A stretch of 13,591 nt of DNA from Chrysochromulina tobinii (GCA_001275005.1 JWZX01000266.1:1-13591); one strand, 5' to 3'. Positions 1-7,618 are shown, numbered from the stretch's first letter. Numbers and translations: made by a program. The notes: generated from the sequence alone by a model not told the origin.

Positions 1-714
1 GCGCGGGGGGGGATGCGGCGGCGACGGCGGCTGCTTGGGCGGCGGCGGAGAGGGGGGTGGCGGCGGCGAGATTGGCGGCGGCGGCGACGGCTCGGGCCGA
101 AACGGCGAGGGCGGCGGTGGGGGCCGGGGCTCGGGCGACGGTGGGATCATGGGGCTCGGTGGCATGGAGGGGAATGCATAGCCGCCTCCGCATCCGCAGC
201 AGAGAACGTCGGGAGTGGTATCCATCCACGCATAGGTGGAGCAGCGTCTGGCCGTGTCGCTCGCATTTTCGGTCATCCACGTGCAGTCCTGCCAGCCGAC
301 AGAAGCCCAGCCACCAGGAGCATACCGATTGACGAGCCAGCCATTGTTAAGCTCTTCCGAGCGCACGCCGTCCATGCACGGAGGTGGAGGCGCGGGAGGG
401 GACCGGGGAGGCAGGGGTGCCAGCGGCGGCTGCGGCGGCGGGGGCGCGAACTGGCTGCCGCCGCCGCACGAGCAGCACATGGTTGTTGGTAGGCGCTCAG
501 AGGCAATTGTGGCCCATCGATACGTGGTGCACCGGCTGACCGGGGAGGCATCGAAGAAGCTGCAATTTGCCGCGGGGAAGGGGGCCCAGTTCCCGGTAGC
601 CCTGACGACGAAAAAGCCCGACCACGCAGTTGATGGCCAAGGGGCATAGTTGAAGGTGGCCCCCGGCCTGGGCGGAGTGCGTGGCGCCGCGTGGTTGAAG
701 CATGAAGTGGACAT
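1..714 (-). CDS. Pro-rich protein with repeated Cys/Trp modules (C-terminal end outside window)
   Basis: One minus-strand frame is open from the window edge through 714 and beyond, aligned on codons 1-3, 4-6 and so on. I translated it by hand. It encodes two related modules of about 60-70 residues. Each has aromatic and Trp residues, then R-C-S/T-T-Y-x-W, then a C-C-S/G-C-G-G-G end (near 460-477 and 184-201). Each module is followed by a Pro linker, the last one a long S-P-P-P-P tract at about 4-170. This layout is typical of algal hydroxyproline-rich or lectin-like surface proteins. I do not recognise the family and assign no function. The start is uncertain. The Met at 714 sits about 60 nt from the palindromic TATA at 773-780, but no signal peptide follows it and the frame stays open upstream (another Met at 762), so an upstream exon is possible. 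The protein continues past position 1. Confidence 0.6.
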   Translation of the reverse strand, partial: MSTSCFNHAAPRTPPRPGATFNYAPWPSTAWSGFFVVRATGNWAPFPAANCSFFDASPVSRCTTYRWATIASERLPTTMCCSCGGGSQFAPPPPQPPLAPLPPRSPPAPPPPCMDGVRSEELNNGWLVNRYAPGGWASVGWQDCTWMTENASDTARRCSTYAWMDTTPDVLCCGCGGGYAFPSMPPSPMIPPSPEPRPPPPPSPFRPEPSPPPPISPPPPPSPPPPKQPPSPPHPPPR

Positions 715-772
715 CAGCCCGCGCCCGTCGAGGAATTCGCATCTCAAACGTGTTTCTGCCATCGAGTTTCGT

Positions 773-780
773 TTATATAA
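773..780. promoter_or_regulatory. Palindromic TATA-like element between divergent genes
   Basis: TTATATAA reads the same on both strands and is an AT island in very GC-rich DNA. It lies about 150 bp upstream of the UPF0489 start (933, plus) and about 60 bp upstream of the Met at 714 of the minus-strand Pro-rich gene, so it could serve either or both. Function is inferred from sequence and position only. Confidence 0.4.
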
Positions 781-932
781 CGGAATGCATGCATGCCCCG
801 CGCTCTCGTTCTTTCGCGCGCGCGCCGGCCTGGGCGCGCGGGCCCGAACACTTCGCGCAATTCGACATCCTTGGGCGTGAATGCCACGATCGTGGAGCCT
901 TCGCTTGGCCCAGTCGCGTTCGGCACTCGATC

Positions 933-2114
933 ATGGCGTTCTTGCCCGTGTCGATCATGAACGACCACGCGTCAGCATTAGGAGTCTGGCTGGACTCGAA
1001 CTTTCAAGGCGCCACCGTTCTCCACATTGACCGGCACTCCGACCTCGCGAGTCCATCGCGGTGTCGTCCGAATGTCATGCCCGTGCACGACCGTGCGGCA
1101 TGGCGGGCGTGCACCGACCGCGCCGGCTTCCAGCTCGCCGCGGCGTGGCTGGGCACGGTGGACCGTGTGTGGTGGCTCAAGCCTGGCTCGTCCGACAACC
1201 ATCGTGACTGGCAGCACGGCTTTGTGTCCGCCGCATCGCCACATGACAAGGCCTCACTTTTCTGGTCGGCTCTGCCACCCACGCACGGCACCGTCCAGAG
1301 GCTCGCGACACGAGTGAGTGACCTGCACGAGCTCTCGCGCTCCGTCGCAGACAGCCGTGGGCCGCTTCTGCTCGATGTGGATCTTGATTATTGGGGCGGC
1401 GCGGCTGGTCCATCGCGGCCGGCGTGGGAGATCCCCGCACTCCGCCAGTGCGCCGAGCTTCTCCGGTCGATAGGGTCGGCAGCGTGGGGCGACGCACGCG
1501 GCCAGCGGACGACCGACTCGCTCTGGCCCGCCCTGCTCGACGGCCGCGCGCTGCCGTCGACGAATGCGAGCGCCATGCCGAGCGCACGAGCGCCGTGGCG
1601 AGCGCACGAGCGCCGTGGCGAGCGCATGGGCGCCGTGGCGAGCGCTCCTCCTCCTCCTCGGCACACGAGGCTGCTCTCCCGGTGCGCTGTGGAGCTGGCA
1701 AGCCAAGGCCTCTCAGCGGAGCAACGGGCGAGGCTGCGGTTCGCCAAGCAGCTGGGGCTTTCGTTGCCCGAGGCACTGAGCGCGCTGGCCCCCGACTTGG
1801 ACGACAACCTGCACGCGTGCGATCCCGTGGATGAGGGTCAGCTCACCGCACTCTTACGCCTACTGCCCACGCCCGCCGCGGTGACGATTGCTCGTTCGAT
1901 CGATGGGTTCGTGCCATTCCGATGCGTTGAGCCCCTCGAGGCGGCGGTCCTGCGAGCCCTTCGTGCGGCCTTTGCCAACTCGACCGCCAGTGCCACGCCC
2001 GGTGCGAGCAGTTGCACTCTCACTCTCAGCAGCCGTGCTCCTGTTGCACTCGCCATCGACTATCTTCCGGGCTGTGCGAGTAGCGCGAGCTTGCGCGCCC
2101 TGCGCCGTTCTTAG
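933..2114 (+). CDS. UPF0489 (C5orf22-type) family protein
   Basis: A single uninterrupted frame of 393 codons. Hallmarks of UPF0489, in order: an N-terminal P-V-S-I-M-N-D-H strand near residues 5-12, a V-L-H-I-D-R-H-S-D-L block at about 29-38, a W-W-L-K-P segment near 80-90, D-V-D-L-D-Y-W at about 148-154, and R-S-I-D-G-F-V-P near 321-328 followed by a C-terminal helix. The D/H-rich motifs resemble the metal sites of the arginase/deacetylase fold, but the family's reaction is not established. The Met at 933 is chosen because family homology begins only a few residues later. The frame is open upstream to 702, but that part looks like 5' UTR and includes the TATA site. Between the DVDLDYW block and the C-terminal block lies a low-complexity insert made by a 20-bp repeat. 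There are no introns. Confidence 0.75.
   Translation: MAFLPVSIMNDHASALGVWLDSNFQGATVLHIDRHSDLASPSRCRPNVMPVHDRAAWRACTDRAGFQLAAAWLGTVDRVWWLKPGSSDNHRDWQHGFVSAASPHDKASLFWSALPPTHGTVQRLATRVSDLHELSRSVADSRGPLLLDVDLDYWGGAAGPSRPAWEIPALRQCAELLRSIGSAAWGDARGQRTTDSLWPALLDGRALPSTNASAMPSARAPWRAHERRGERMGAVASAPPPPRHTRLLSRCAVELASQGLSAEQRARLRFAKQLGLSLPEALSALAPDLDDNLHACDPVDEGQLTALLRLLPTPAAVTIARSIDGFVPFRCVEPLEAAVLRALRAAFANSTASATPGASSCTLTLSSRAPVALAIDYLPGCASSASLRALRRS
1580..1639 (+). repeat. 20-bp minisatellite, three units, inside the UPF0489 coding region
   Basis: Three head-to-tail copies of a 20-bp unit beginning GAGCGC start at 1580, 1600 and 1620. The third has one or two changes, and a partial copy precedes the first. 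The unit is not a multiple of three, so each copy is read in a different frame. Three copies (60 bp) restore the frame. Confidence 0.8.
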
Positions 2115-2239
2115 TGTACCACATATGTTCAACTAGGTAGAGTGTAGCTTGCGAGTAGCGCGAGCCTGCGCCGTGACAACACGTGCTAACGATGCACGCC
2201 GATGTTGTGCGATATCCTTGTGGTTACACCAGCCGCTCT

Positions 2240-2623
2240 CTATGTAAACCTCTGCTCTCTATGTAATACATGATTACCCGGCTGCTGCCTCCACGGCCGC
2301 CAGCGCGGAAGCTCAAATCCCTCGGGCGCCTCCACGTGGTTCGGAGGGACGGTGAGGAGCGCCATGGGCTCCATCATGATGCACGCTAGCAATGCCTCGC
2401 ACAGCGTTGTGCCACGCAGTCTCCGACAGTAGCATTCGATGCACACGAGCAAGAGGAGGCTTCCGACCACGAGAAGCACAATGATGATGGCCACGTTCGG
2501 GCCTTGCTCGCTGGAATCGTCGTCGACTCTTGGCGGCGCCACCGGCAGTATTGGTGATGCCAGCGGAGGCGCCAGCAATGGCGGGCTGCTGTTGGGCGGC
2601 GCCCTCGGCGGGGGACTTGACAT
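2240..2623 (-). CDS. Small Pro-rich single-pass membrane protein (hypothetical)
   Basis: A 127-codon minus-strand frame. Residues about 4-31 are Pro/Ser/Ala-rich, followed by an acidic D-D-D-S-S-E stretch. A clear hydrophobic helix of about 23 residues (start V-A-I-I-I-V-L-L, end L-L-L-V-C-I) follows at roughly 44-66. Next comes a Cys/Arg-rich stop-transfer segment and a cytosolic-looking tail. There is no N-terminal signal peptide. It is either a complete small protein or the last exon of a larger surface receptor whose upstream exons I cannot define. A palindromic GATATATC about 60 bp upstream fits a promoter for a complete gene. Two other minus-strand frames are open here, so the choice rests on the membrane helix. 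I do not recognise the family. Confidence 0.4.
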   Translation of the reverse strand: MSSPPPRAPPNSSPPLLAPPLASPILPVAPPRVDDDSSEQGPNVAIIIVLLVVGSLLLLVCIECYCRRLRGTTLCEALLACIMMEPMALLTVPPNHVEAPEGFELPRWRPWRQQPGNHVLHREQRFT

Positions 2624-2682
2624 CCGCGAGCCGAGTTGGGCGTTTGCTGACCGTGACGGCCAGGGTAAGTGCCAGGGTTGGG

Positions 2683-2690
2683 GATATATC
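2683..2690. promoter_or_regulatory. Second palindromic TATA-like element between divergent genes
   Basis: GATATATC is palindromic and lies between the minus-strand membrane-protein ORF (start 2623) and the plus-strand CNB gene (start 2832 or 2784). Its layout matches the 773-780 element. Position and composition are the only evidence. Confidence 0.3.
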
Positions 2691-2831
2691 TGATGTTAGT
2701 TACTGTAGCAGCCCACATCACGACGAATCGGCGCTAACGCTAAACTTGTCAGTGTTCTCGGCGCGAGCGTTCACCTGCGAGAAGTGTCGCGGAGAGAGTG
2801 GCCCGTTGGACGCGCGACTCTCCTTGTCGCG

Positions 2832-5800
2832 ATGGCCTTCAGCGCGCGGCCGTACTTGCAGCAGCAGCAGCAGCAGCAGCAGCAGCGGGACGGCTTTGGC
2901 GCGTTCCCAAAGCGCGTGTGGAGCCCGCGCGACGTGGTCTCCGCTGCGCGGAGGGATGAGGCTCGCAGCAGCACAGCGGATGGCTTGCTCCATCGCAGGG
3001 GCCGCGCGCCCAAGCCGATGGTTCGCACGTCGCTCGGCGCGGAGGCGCGGGCCCTGCTGGCACGAATGGCGTCCGATCAGCCGCCTGGGCCGAGCGGCTT
3101 TGGAAGCAAGGTCTCGATCGATGGCGAGCATTTGCTCGCACTCTTCGGTGGCAGCAAGGTGCCGAAGTGGCTCGAGCCGACAGTTGAGGACACGGCCCAT
3201 GCGTCGATCATGTCCATCGTAAACCAGAGCGACGAGGCGGCGTTTAAATGCCTCAAGAGCCTCATAACAGAAGCGAGCAAATCGATGGAGCAAGCCGAGT
3301 CGAAGGCGAAGCTAGTCGAGGAGAAGCGAACGAAAGCGAGCCGAGAGACGTATGACGAATCCGTGGCGTCGGTCCATGGTGGTCGCAAGCGGCGCAGCCT
3401 GCTCGTGGGTGAGCGCGACGACCTCCGCTGATGACTACTGATGACCACTGATGACCACTGATTGCTTCCCTCATCAGGTGCGCGCGACGACCTCCGCTGA
3501 TGACTACTGATGACCACTGATGACCACTGATTGTTTCCCTCATCAGGTGCGCGCGACGACCTCCGCTCGTCCAAGGACGACGCCGGTGGCGACGTGGCCA
3601 ACCTCGCCGACCTGGTCGATATCTTAGAAGAGCATGAACTCTCCGACGAGGGCGATGAGGGCGAGGGGAGAGGGTACGATCGGCGGCTGGCCGACGGCGG
3701 TGGCGGCGGCGGCGGTGCTGGTGCTGGTGCTGGTGCTGGTGATGGCCGTGCTGGCCGTGCCGCGGGCGGTGTGGCGGGCGGCTCGTCGGGTGCAGTGGCC
3801 GTGCCGACCCCGAGCTGGATGAGTATGCCGCTCGTGCCACCGGTGACGCAAGGCAAGGGCCCAGAGGAGGAGGAGGAGGAGGAGGAGGAGGAGGAGGAGG
3901 AGGGCAACCACGTCCGAGGACGACCGTCACGCCTGGCGACCGGTCGACTGCACCGACTGATCGAGGGCAGTCCCATAGCAGGCAACGGAGGCGGCGGCGG
4001 CGCTTTGAACCATCGGTCCTTGCCTAATAAGGCAATCGATGAGCTTCGGAGCCGTGGGGATCTGTCGGAGTGGCCCGAAGCGCTACCGGTCACTCCCGAC
4101 GCCATCGTGGCGCTCATGAAACGCGTCGTCTTCTTCAAAGGGGCTTACACAGCGCATGCCGACTGCCGGCGTACGCTGGCCTCGTGGTTCGAAGTGCAGT
4201 ACGTCGAGCCGTTCACCACGATCGCCGAGGAAGGGCACTGGTGCCACTCGTTCGTGCTGCTGCACACGGGGGCGCTTGAGGCGCGAGGAGCCCCCCTCAT
4301 TGCCTCCGCCCGTGTGGGACATGGGGCTTCCATATCAGGCAACCGACACATCCAGGCAGAGGGCGGCGTGGACGGTCGGCCGTTGACGAAAGAGGAGAGA
4401 GGCCTCGTGCGTTCTTCCCTCATGACCAATGATTGCTTCCCTCATCACAAGAGAGGCCTCGTGCGTTCTTCCCTCGATACCAATGATTGCTTCCCTCATC
4501 ACAAGAGAGGCCTCGTGCGTTCTTCCCTCATGACCAATGATTGCTGCCCTCATCAGGTGCGCTCTTCCCTCGTGACCAGAGAGGCGCTGCCCGTGCCAAC
4601 CGTCTCGGGCGAGTTCGACGCTCTCGAGCCTGTGCTGCTTCTCCCGGGCGCCCACTTTGGGGAGCAGGCCTTCTTTACCGAGATGCGCCCGCATACGTGC
4701 TCGGTGCGCACTGATGACCACTGATGACCACTGATGACCACTGATTGCGTCCCTCATCTGTACCGAGATGCGCCCGCATACGTGCTCGGTGCGCACTGAT
4801 GACCACTGATAACCACTGATTGCTTCCCTCATCAGGTGCGCGCGCTCGAGCGCTGTGTGCTGATGACCACTGATGACCACTGATGACCACTGATTGCTTC
4901 CCTCATCAGGTGCGCACGCTCGAGCGCTGTGTGCTGCTCGTGCTCCGGCGCGACGTCCTGGCTGATCAGTTGCCCGAGTTGCCTAACATGGCGCGCATCG
5001 CGTGGGCCGAGCAGCGCGCTCGACACGACGCGCTCTACGGCGCGCTCGCGGGCCGTTGGATCCACCACGCGCTGCGTCGGCTGCATGTCATCGAGCGGCT
5101 CCACCGGACGGACCTGTGGAGGCTCGAGGCGATGGTTACGTACCGTGTGCTCGCGCCCGGCGCGACGCTCTACCGGCTGGGCGAGCGTGTGAGCCATCTG
5201 ACGATCCTGCTGCGCGGGGAGCTGGGGTTGCATCAGCCCGGCGCAGACGATGCACATGAGAGGATCGCTGCTTCGCTACGTGTCTCGTTACGAGGCGCGC
5301 CGCCGCTGCTCCCCAACACAGCGCCGCCGCTGCTGCCCAACACGGCGCCGCGGCGGCTGCCGGAGGACGAGGACGCGGAGCCGACTGACGCGGAGGTGAC
5401 GGGCGTGGAGGTGACCACGCTTTCAAGCACGGCCGGCGCACCCTTCCATCCGGCGCGCTCCATATTAGGCAAGGCCGACCCAGCTTCCAAGCACCGACCC
5501 GCTACCACCGAGCCGGTGCGCGCCGTGTTGGGCACGGCGCGCGCCACGTCGCGTGCGCCGCTGCCGCCGCTACGGCGCCTGGTCACCGAGGCGTCCGCAG
5601 TCCCATTCGTCGGAGACGAGCCTCTGCTGCTCGCCACGGCGGCCGCCGCGGCTACGGGCGCGCCGTCCGAGTTCCTCGTGCGCGCGCGCACGCCCGTGTG
5701 CGTGGCCGTGCTCGAGTACAGTACTCTCGCGAGACGCGCGCCCGCCCTCCTCACAGAGCTTCGTCAACTCGTCGCCCACGCACGCATGCATCCCTCGAGC

Positions 5801-5911
5801 CTCATGGCCGCGCTGCTGCAGCCGCTGCCACCTCCGCCAGCCCCGAAGGGCAAACACGCAGCCGCCACGATACGCCCGACACGGCGCTTTCGTCAAGAGG
5901 GCATCCAGTAG
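2832..5911 (+). CDS. Protein with two degenerate cyclic-nucleotide-binding (CNB) domains, four exons
   Basis: Exons 2832-3408, 3547-4406, 4557-4703 and 4910-5911 join in frame to 861 aa; an in-frame Met at 2784 would add 16. The N-terminus has Q9, then a helical Lys/Glu-rich segment (about 140-185). Exon 2 encodes Gly/Ala and Glu13 tracts, then CNB-A from about residue 383: helix, T-I-A-E-E-G, S-F-V-L-L-H-T-G-A-L-E. After a long insert comes the phosphate-binding cassette F-G-E-Q-A-F at about 513-518. CNB-B begins near 580 (L-x-x-G-E-x-x-x-x-L-T-I-L-L-R-G-E-L) and has a weak cassette F-V-G-D-E-P near 760. CNB proteins are regulatory subunits, channels or scaffolds. The cassette Glu is kept in CNB-A, but the usual phosphate-contacting Arg aligns with His, so cAMP/cGMP binding is doubtful. 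No kinase, channel or other effector domain is visible. The CSVRT-LERC strand is restored only by splicing intron 3, which supports the gene model. Confidence 0.7.
2859..2885 (+). repeat. (CAG)9 polyglutamine tract
   Basis: Nine perfect CAG triplets encode Q9 near the N-terminus of the CNB protein. Confidence 0.95.
3409..3546 (+). other. CNB gene intron 1: two tandem 69-bp intron units
   Basis: A 138-nt phase-1 GT-AG intron. It consists of two 69-bp units (3409-3477 and 3478-3546) that differ at only two positions. Each unit starts with a copy of the first 21 nt of exon 2 (GTGCGCGCGACGACCTCCGC plus one base), continues with about three CACTGATGAC repeats, and ends in CCCTCATCAG. Splicing from 3408 to 3547 restores a Gly codon. 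The junction at 3477/3478 is itself CAG|GTGCGC. Confidence 0.85.
3864..3902 (+). repeat. (GAG)13 polyglutamate tract
   Basis: Thirteen GAG triplets encode Glu13 in exon 2 of the CNB gene. A Gly tract and a (GGTGCT)n Gly-Ala tract lie just upstream at about 3698-3741. The minus-strand frames that stay open here are triplet-repeat artefacts. Confidence 0.95.
4407..4556 (+). other. CNB gene intron 2: three units, 150 nt, stop-free
   Basis: Phase-0 GTGCGT...CATCAG intron. Copies of the downstream exon start (GTGCGYTCTTCCCTC) occur at 4407, 4461 and 4515 with period 54, and the exon itself begins at 4557. Internal unit ends read CATCAC, so they have lost the AG. The length is a multiple of three and the frame has no stop, so retention would add 50 residues inside the CNB-A insert. 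It is called an intron from the shared unit structure. An expanded coding repeat cannot be excluded. Confidence 0.6.
4704..4909 (+). other. CNB gene intron 3: multi-unit minisatellite intron
   Basis: A 206-nt phase-0 intron between T-C-S and V-R-T of the CNB-A beta strand. An 85-bp duplication of the exon-3 end plus 5' splice site (4676-4760, then from 4761) has a broken internal 3' end, CATCTG. A further unit (4836-4909) starts with a copy of the exon-4 start (GTGCGCGCGCTCGAGCGCTG onward) and ends CCCTCATCAG. The repeats are CACTGATGAC. An internal CAG|GTGCGC lies at 4835/4836. Confidence 0.85.
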
Positions 5912-6258
5912 AGTAGACCCGATCGGATAAAGCGCCCGACGGCTGTAGCAAGTAAAAAAAATCTTCGGAGTTCGGTGTCCAAACTGCGCTGTATGATAAT
6001 CTATGATTAGAACGATTTCCCCACTGGTTTCGGCAACCACGCGACTTGTTTCTTATGACGCCGATCGACGAGATCGGGTCCTTGATCGGGTCGCACATCG
6101 CACATCCACAAGAGGTGAGCACACAACGCATGTGCCGCGTGGGACGGACGCGGATGGGGATGCTGGCGGCGGGGCCCCGGGCGCCGCCCTGAGAGTGCCG
6201 ATTCGGTTCATCTAATGGAGATCGAGCTCCGCCCCTCCTATGGAGATCTAATGGAGAT
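5912..6258. other. Intergenic region between convergent 3' ends
   Basis: No supported gene: the short frames lack recognisable motifs. It holds an A8 run at about 5953-5961, possibly near the CNB gene 3' end, and the start of the ATGGAGATCTA repeats near the dehydrogenase stop codon. Confidence 0.6.
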
Positions 6259-6282
6259 CTAATGGAGATGGAGCTCCGCCCC
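6215..6282. repeat. ATGGAGATCTA tandem and flanking direct repeats
   Basis: Units ATGGAGATCTA occur at 6240 and 6251, with a third variant at 6262. An ATGGAGATCGAGCTCCGCCC copy at 6215 is echoed by ATGGAGATGGAGCTCCGCCC at 6262. The TAG stop and last residues of the minus-strand dehydrogenase are encoded inside this array. Confidence 0.85.
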
Positions 6283-7395
6283 CTCTCGCGCGCGCTTGGT
6301 GCCATAGCGCACGACCTCCTGCAGCCGCGTCAGGTCGGCCGCGCTGTGGGGCCCCTCTATCGCGACCGCACTGGGCCAGGACGAGGGCGATGCGCCCACG
6401 ACGGCGCTCGGCAACGGCTCGGCGGGTAGGCCCGCCGCCTCATCCAGCAGATTGCATGCGAGTTGCGGCAGTTGAGCCGGTAGGCCGTGCGCGGCAAAGT
6501 AGGGCAGCCGCGAGCCCCAAAAGTTGCGCCAGGTTCGCAGCGTCGCGCCCGGATTGCGCAGGTAATCAGCCTCGGCGCGGGAGGACATGCGACCGGCAGA
6601 GGCGAGCAGAAAGTCAGGAACCTGTGGGGCATTGGGGAGATGGCGCCGTGGTGAGCACGTGCATGCTGAGGCGAGCCGAAAGTGACGAACCTGCTGCAGC
6701 CGGACGCCCGCCTCTCTCGCGTAGAGGGCAGTGTCGACTCCCTCTGCCTCGAGCATCGCCGCATTCGAGAGGAAGGAGAGGAAGTTGACGAAGTAGAGGT
6801 CGACCACCGCGTAGTCGAGCGCGCGTGAGGCTCCCACTGGGCCGCTGAACGTCACCGTCCCCAACCGGGAGAGCACTCGGTCCCACTCGCGCACGATGGC
6901 ACCGCCATCGGCGTCCGAGGAGACGAAACACTGGCCGCCGCCGGCGCGTGCTTTGGCCGGCGAGCCCGAATACGCACCGTCGATGTACGCAGCGACCGTG
7001 CTGGCCGTTGCGTCGCGGACCGTGCGTCCCTCGTCCGGATTGCCGCTCACGAGGTTGCACAGCACCTTGCCACGGAGCGCTGCCTTGTTGGCCGCTGCCT
7101 CCGGAGTGGCGCCATCCTCGTCGAGGCCGAAGGTCTCACGCACGACAGCTATCGTGGACAGCATCAGGATGACCAACCCGCCCTCACGCACTGCAGAGAG
7201 GGCCTCCGGGATACTTGTAAATGCCGTGCAGGGTGCGTCACCGGGCTCCGTTGCAAGCGCAGCTGCCACAGAGTACGTGCGATTCCATACTGCAACACCC
7301 ACGCCCTCGTCGCGAAGCCGCCGCACAAATCCGCAGCCCATCTTGCCGCAGCCAAGTAGCGCCACCTCGAACGAGGCACTCGCGCTCGTCGCCAT
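6259..7395 (-). CDS. NAD(P)-dependent oxidoreductase, 6PGDH/3-HIBADH/imine-reductase superfamily
   Basis: The Rossmann signature V-A-L-L-G-C-G-K-M-G-C-G lies at residues 11-22, followed by V-W-N-R-T at about 36-40. The Arg there is the position that usually favours NADPH in this superfamily. Next come a strand ending V-I-L-M-L-S-T, a D-G-A-Y-S-G-S-P substrate-loop-type motif and a helical C-terminal domain. Length and loop fit the beta-hydroxyacid dehydrogenase/imine reductase superfamily; the substrate is unknown. The Met at 7395 is preferred over 7410 because the nucleotide-binding strand starts shortly after. The unspliced frame is open (378 aa). Removing the probable intron 6622-6690 gives 355 aa and joins R-L-Q-Q to V-P-D-F-L-L-A-S-A. 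The gene converges with the CNB gene and diverges from the sulfotransferase-like gene. Confidence 0.75.
   Translation of the reverse strand: MATSASASFEVALLGCGKMGCGFVRRLRDEGVGVAVWNRTYSVAAALATEPGDAPCTAFTSIPEALSAVREGGLVILMLSTIAVVRETFGLDEDGATPEAAANKAALRGKVLCNLVSGNPDEGRTVRDATASTVAAYIDGAYSGSPAKARAGGGQCFVSSDADGGAIVREWDRVLSRLGTVTFSGPVGASRALDYAVVDLYFVNFLSFLSNAAMLEAEGVDTALYAREAGVRLQQVRHFRLASACTCSPRRHLPNAPQVPDFLLASAGRMSSRAEADYLRNPGATLRTWRNFWGSRLPYFAAHGLPAQLPQLACNLLDEAAGLPAEPLPSAVVGASPSSWPSAVAIEGPHSAADLTRLQEVVRYGTKRAREGAELHLH
6622..6690 (-). other. Probable 69-nt intron flanked by a 23-bp direct repeat
   Basis: On the minus strand the interval starts GTTCGT after CAGCAG and ends CCCACAG before GTTCCT. 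Its first 23 nt match the first 23 nt of the downstream exon at 20 positions. It is phase 0, a multiple of three and stop-free, so an in-frame coding duplication (V-R-H-F-R-L-A-S versus V-P-D-F-L-L-A-S) is the alternative. It lacks the CTGATGAC minisatellite of the other introns. Confidence 0.6.
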
Positions 7396-7618
7396 GTAGC
7401 GGCCGCCCACGACGACGCGTGGTCATTGCACAACTTTCGGCGATCAGGGACTGCCCGACAGTGACCCAGGATACTTGGCGACCCTCGAAATGTGACCTCA
7501 TTTGGGCTCATTTCGACCTCAAGTCCATTTATGGCAAAACGAAAAAAGCATTTTTTCCACTAACGCGAGTGCGCGTCTCGGCAGCCCCGTCTGTGCTGGT
7601 CTCTCACCTGGCCTCGCA
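7396..7618. promoter_or_regulatory. Divergent intergenic region, dehydrogenase and sulfotransferase-like genes
   Basis: About 220 bp between two divergent starts. It contains an A/T-rich stretch at about 7528-7560 (GAAAAAAGC, then T6) but no clear TATA box. A shared bidirectional promoter is inferred from position alone. Confidence 0.35.

Noticed and set aside
744-968. Minus-strand ORF overlapping the UPF0489 start
   Set aside because: No family motif, mostly Arg-rich low complexity, and it runs across the TATA-like site.
3077-4138. Long minus-strand frames opposite the CNB gene
   Set aside because: They are made of triplet-repeat and GC-bias shadow (poly-Ser, poly-Pro) and run through both intron units without a recognisable domain.
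3409-4909. Intronic box C/D snoRNAs (UGAUGA and CUGA motifs)
   Set aside because: The motifs come from the simple repeat. C box lacks the preceding purine, motifs occur at every unit, and there are no guide-length stretches between them.
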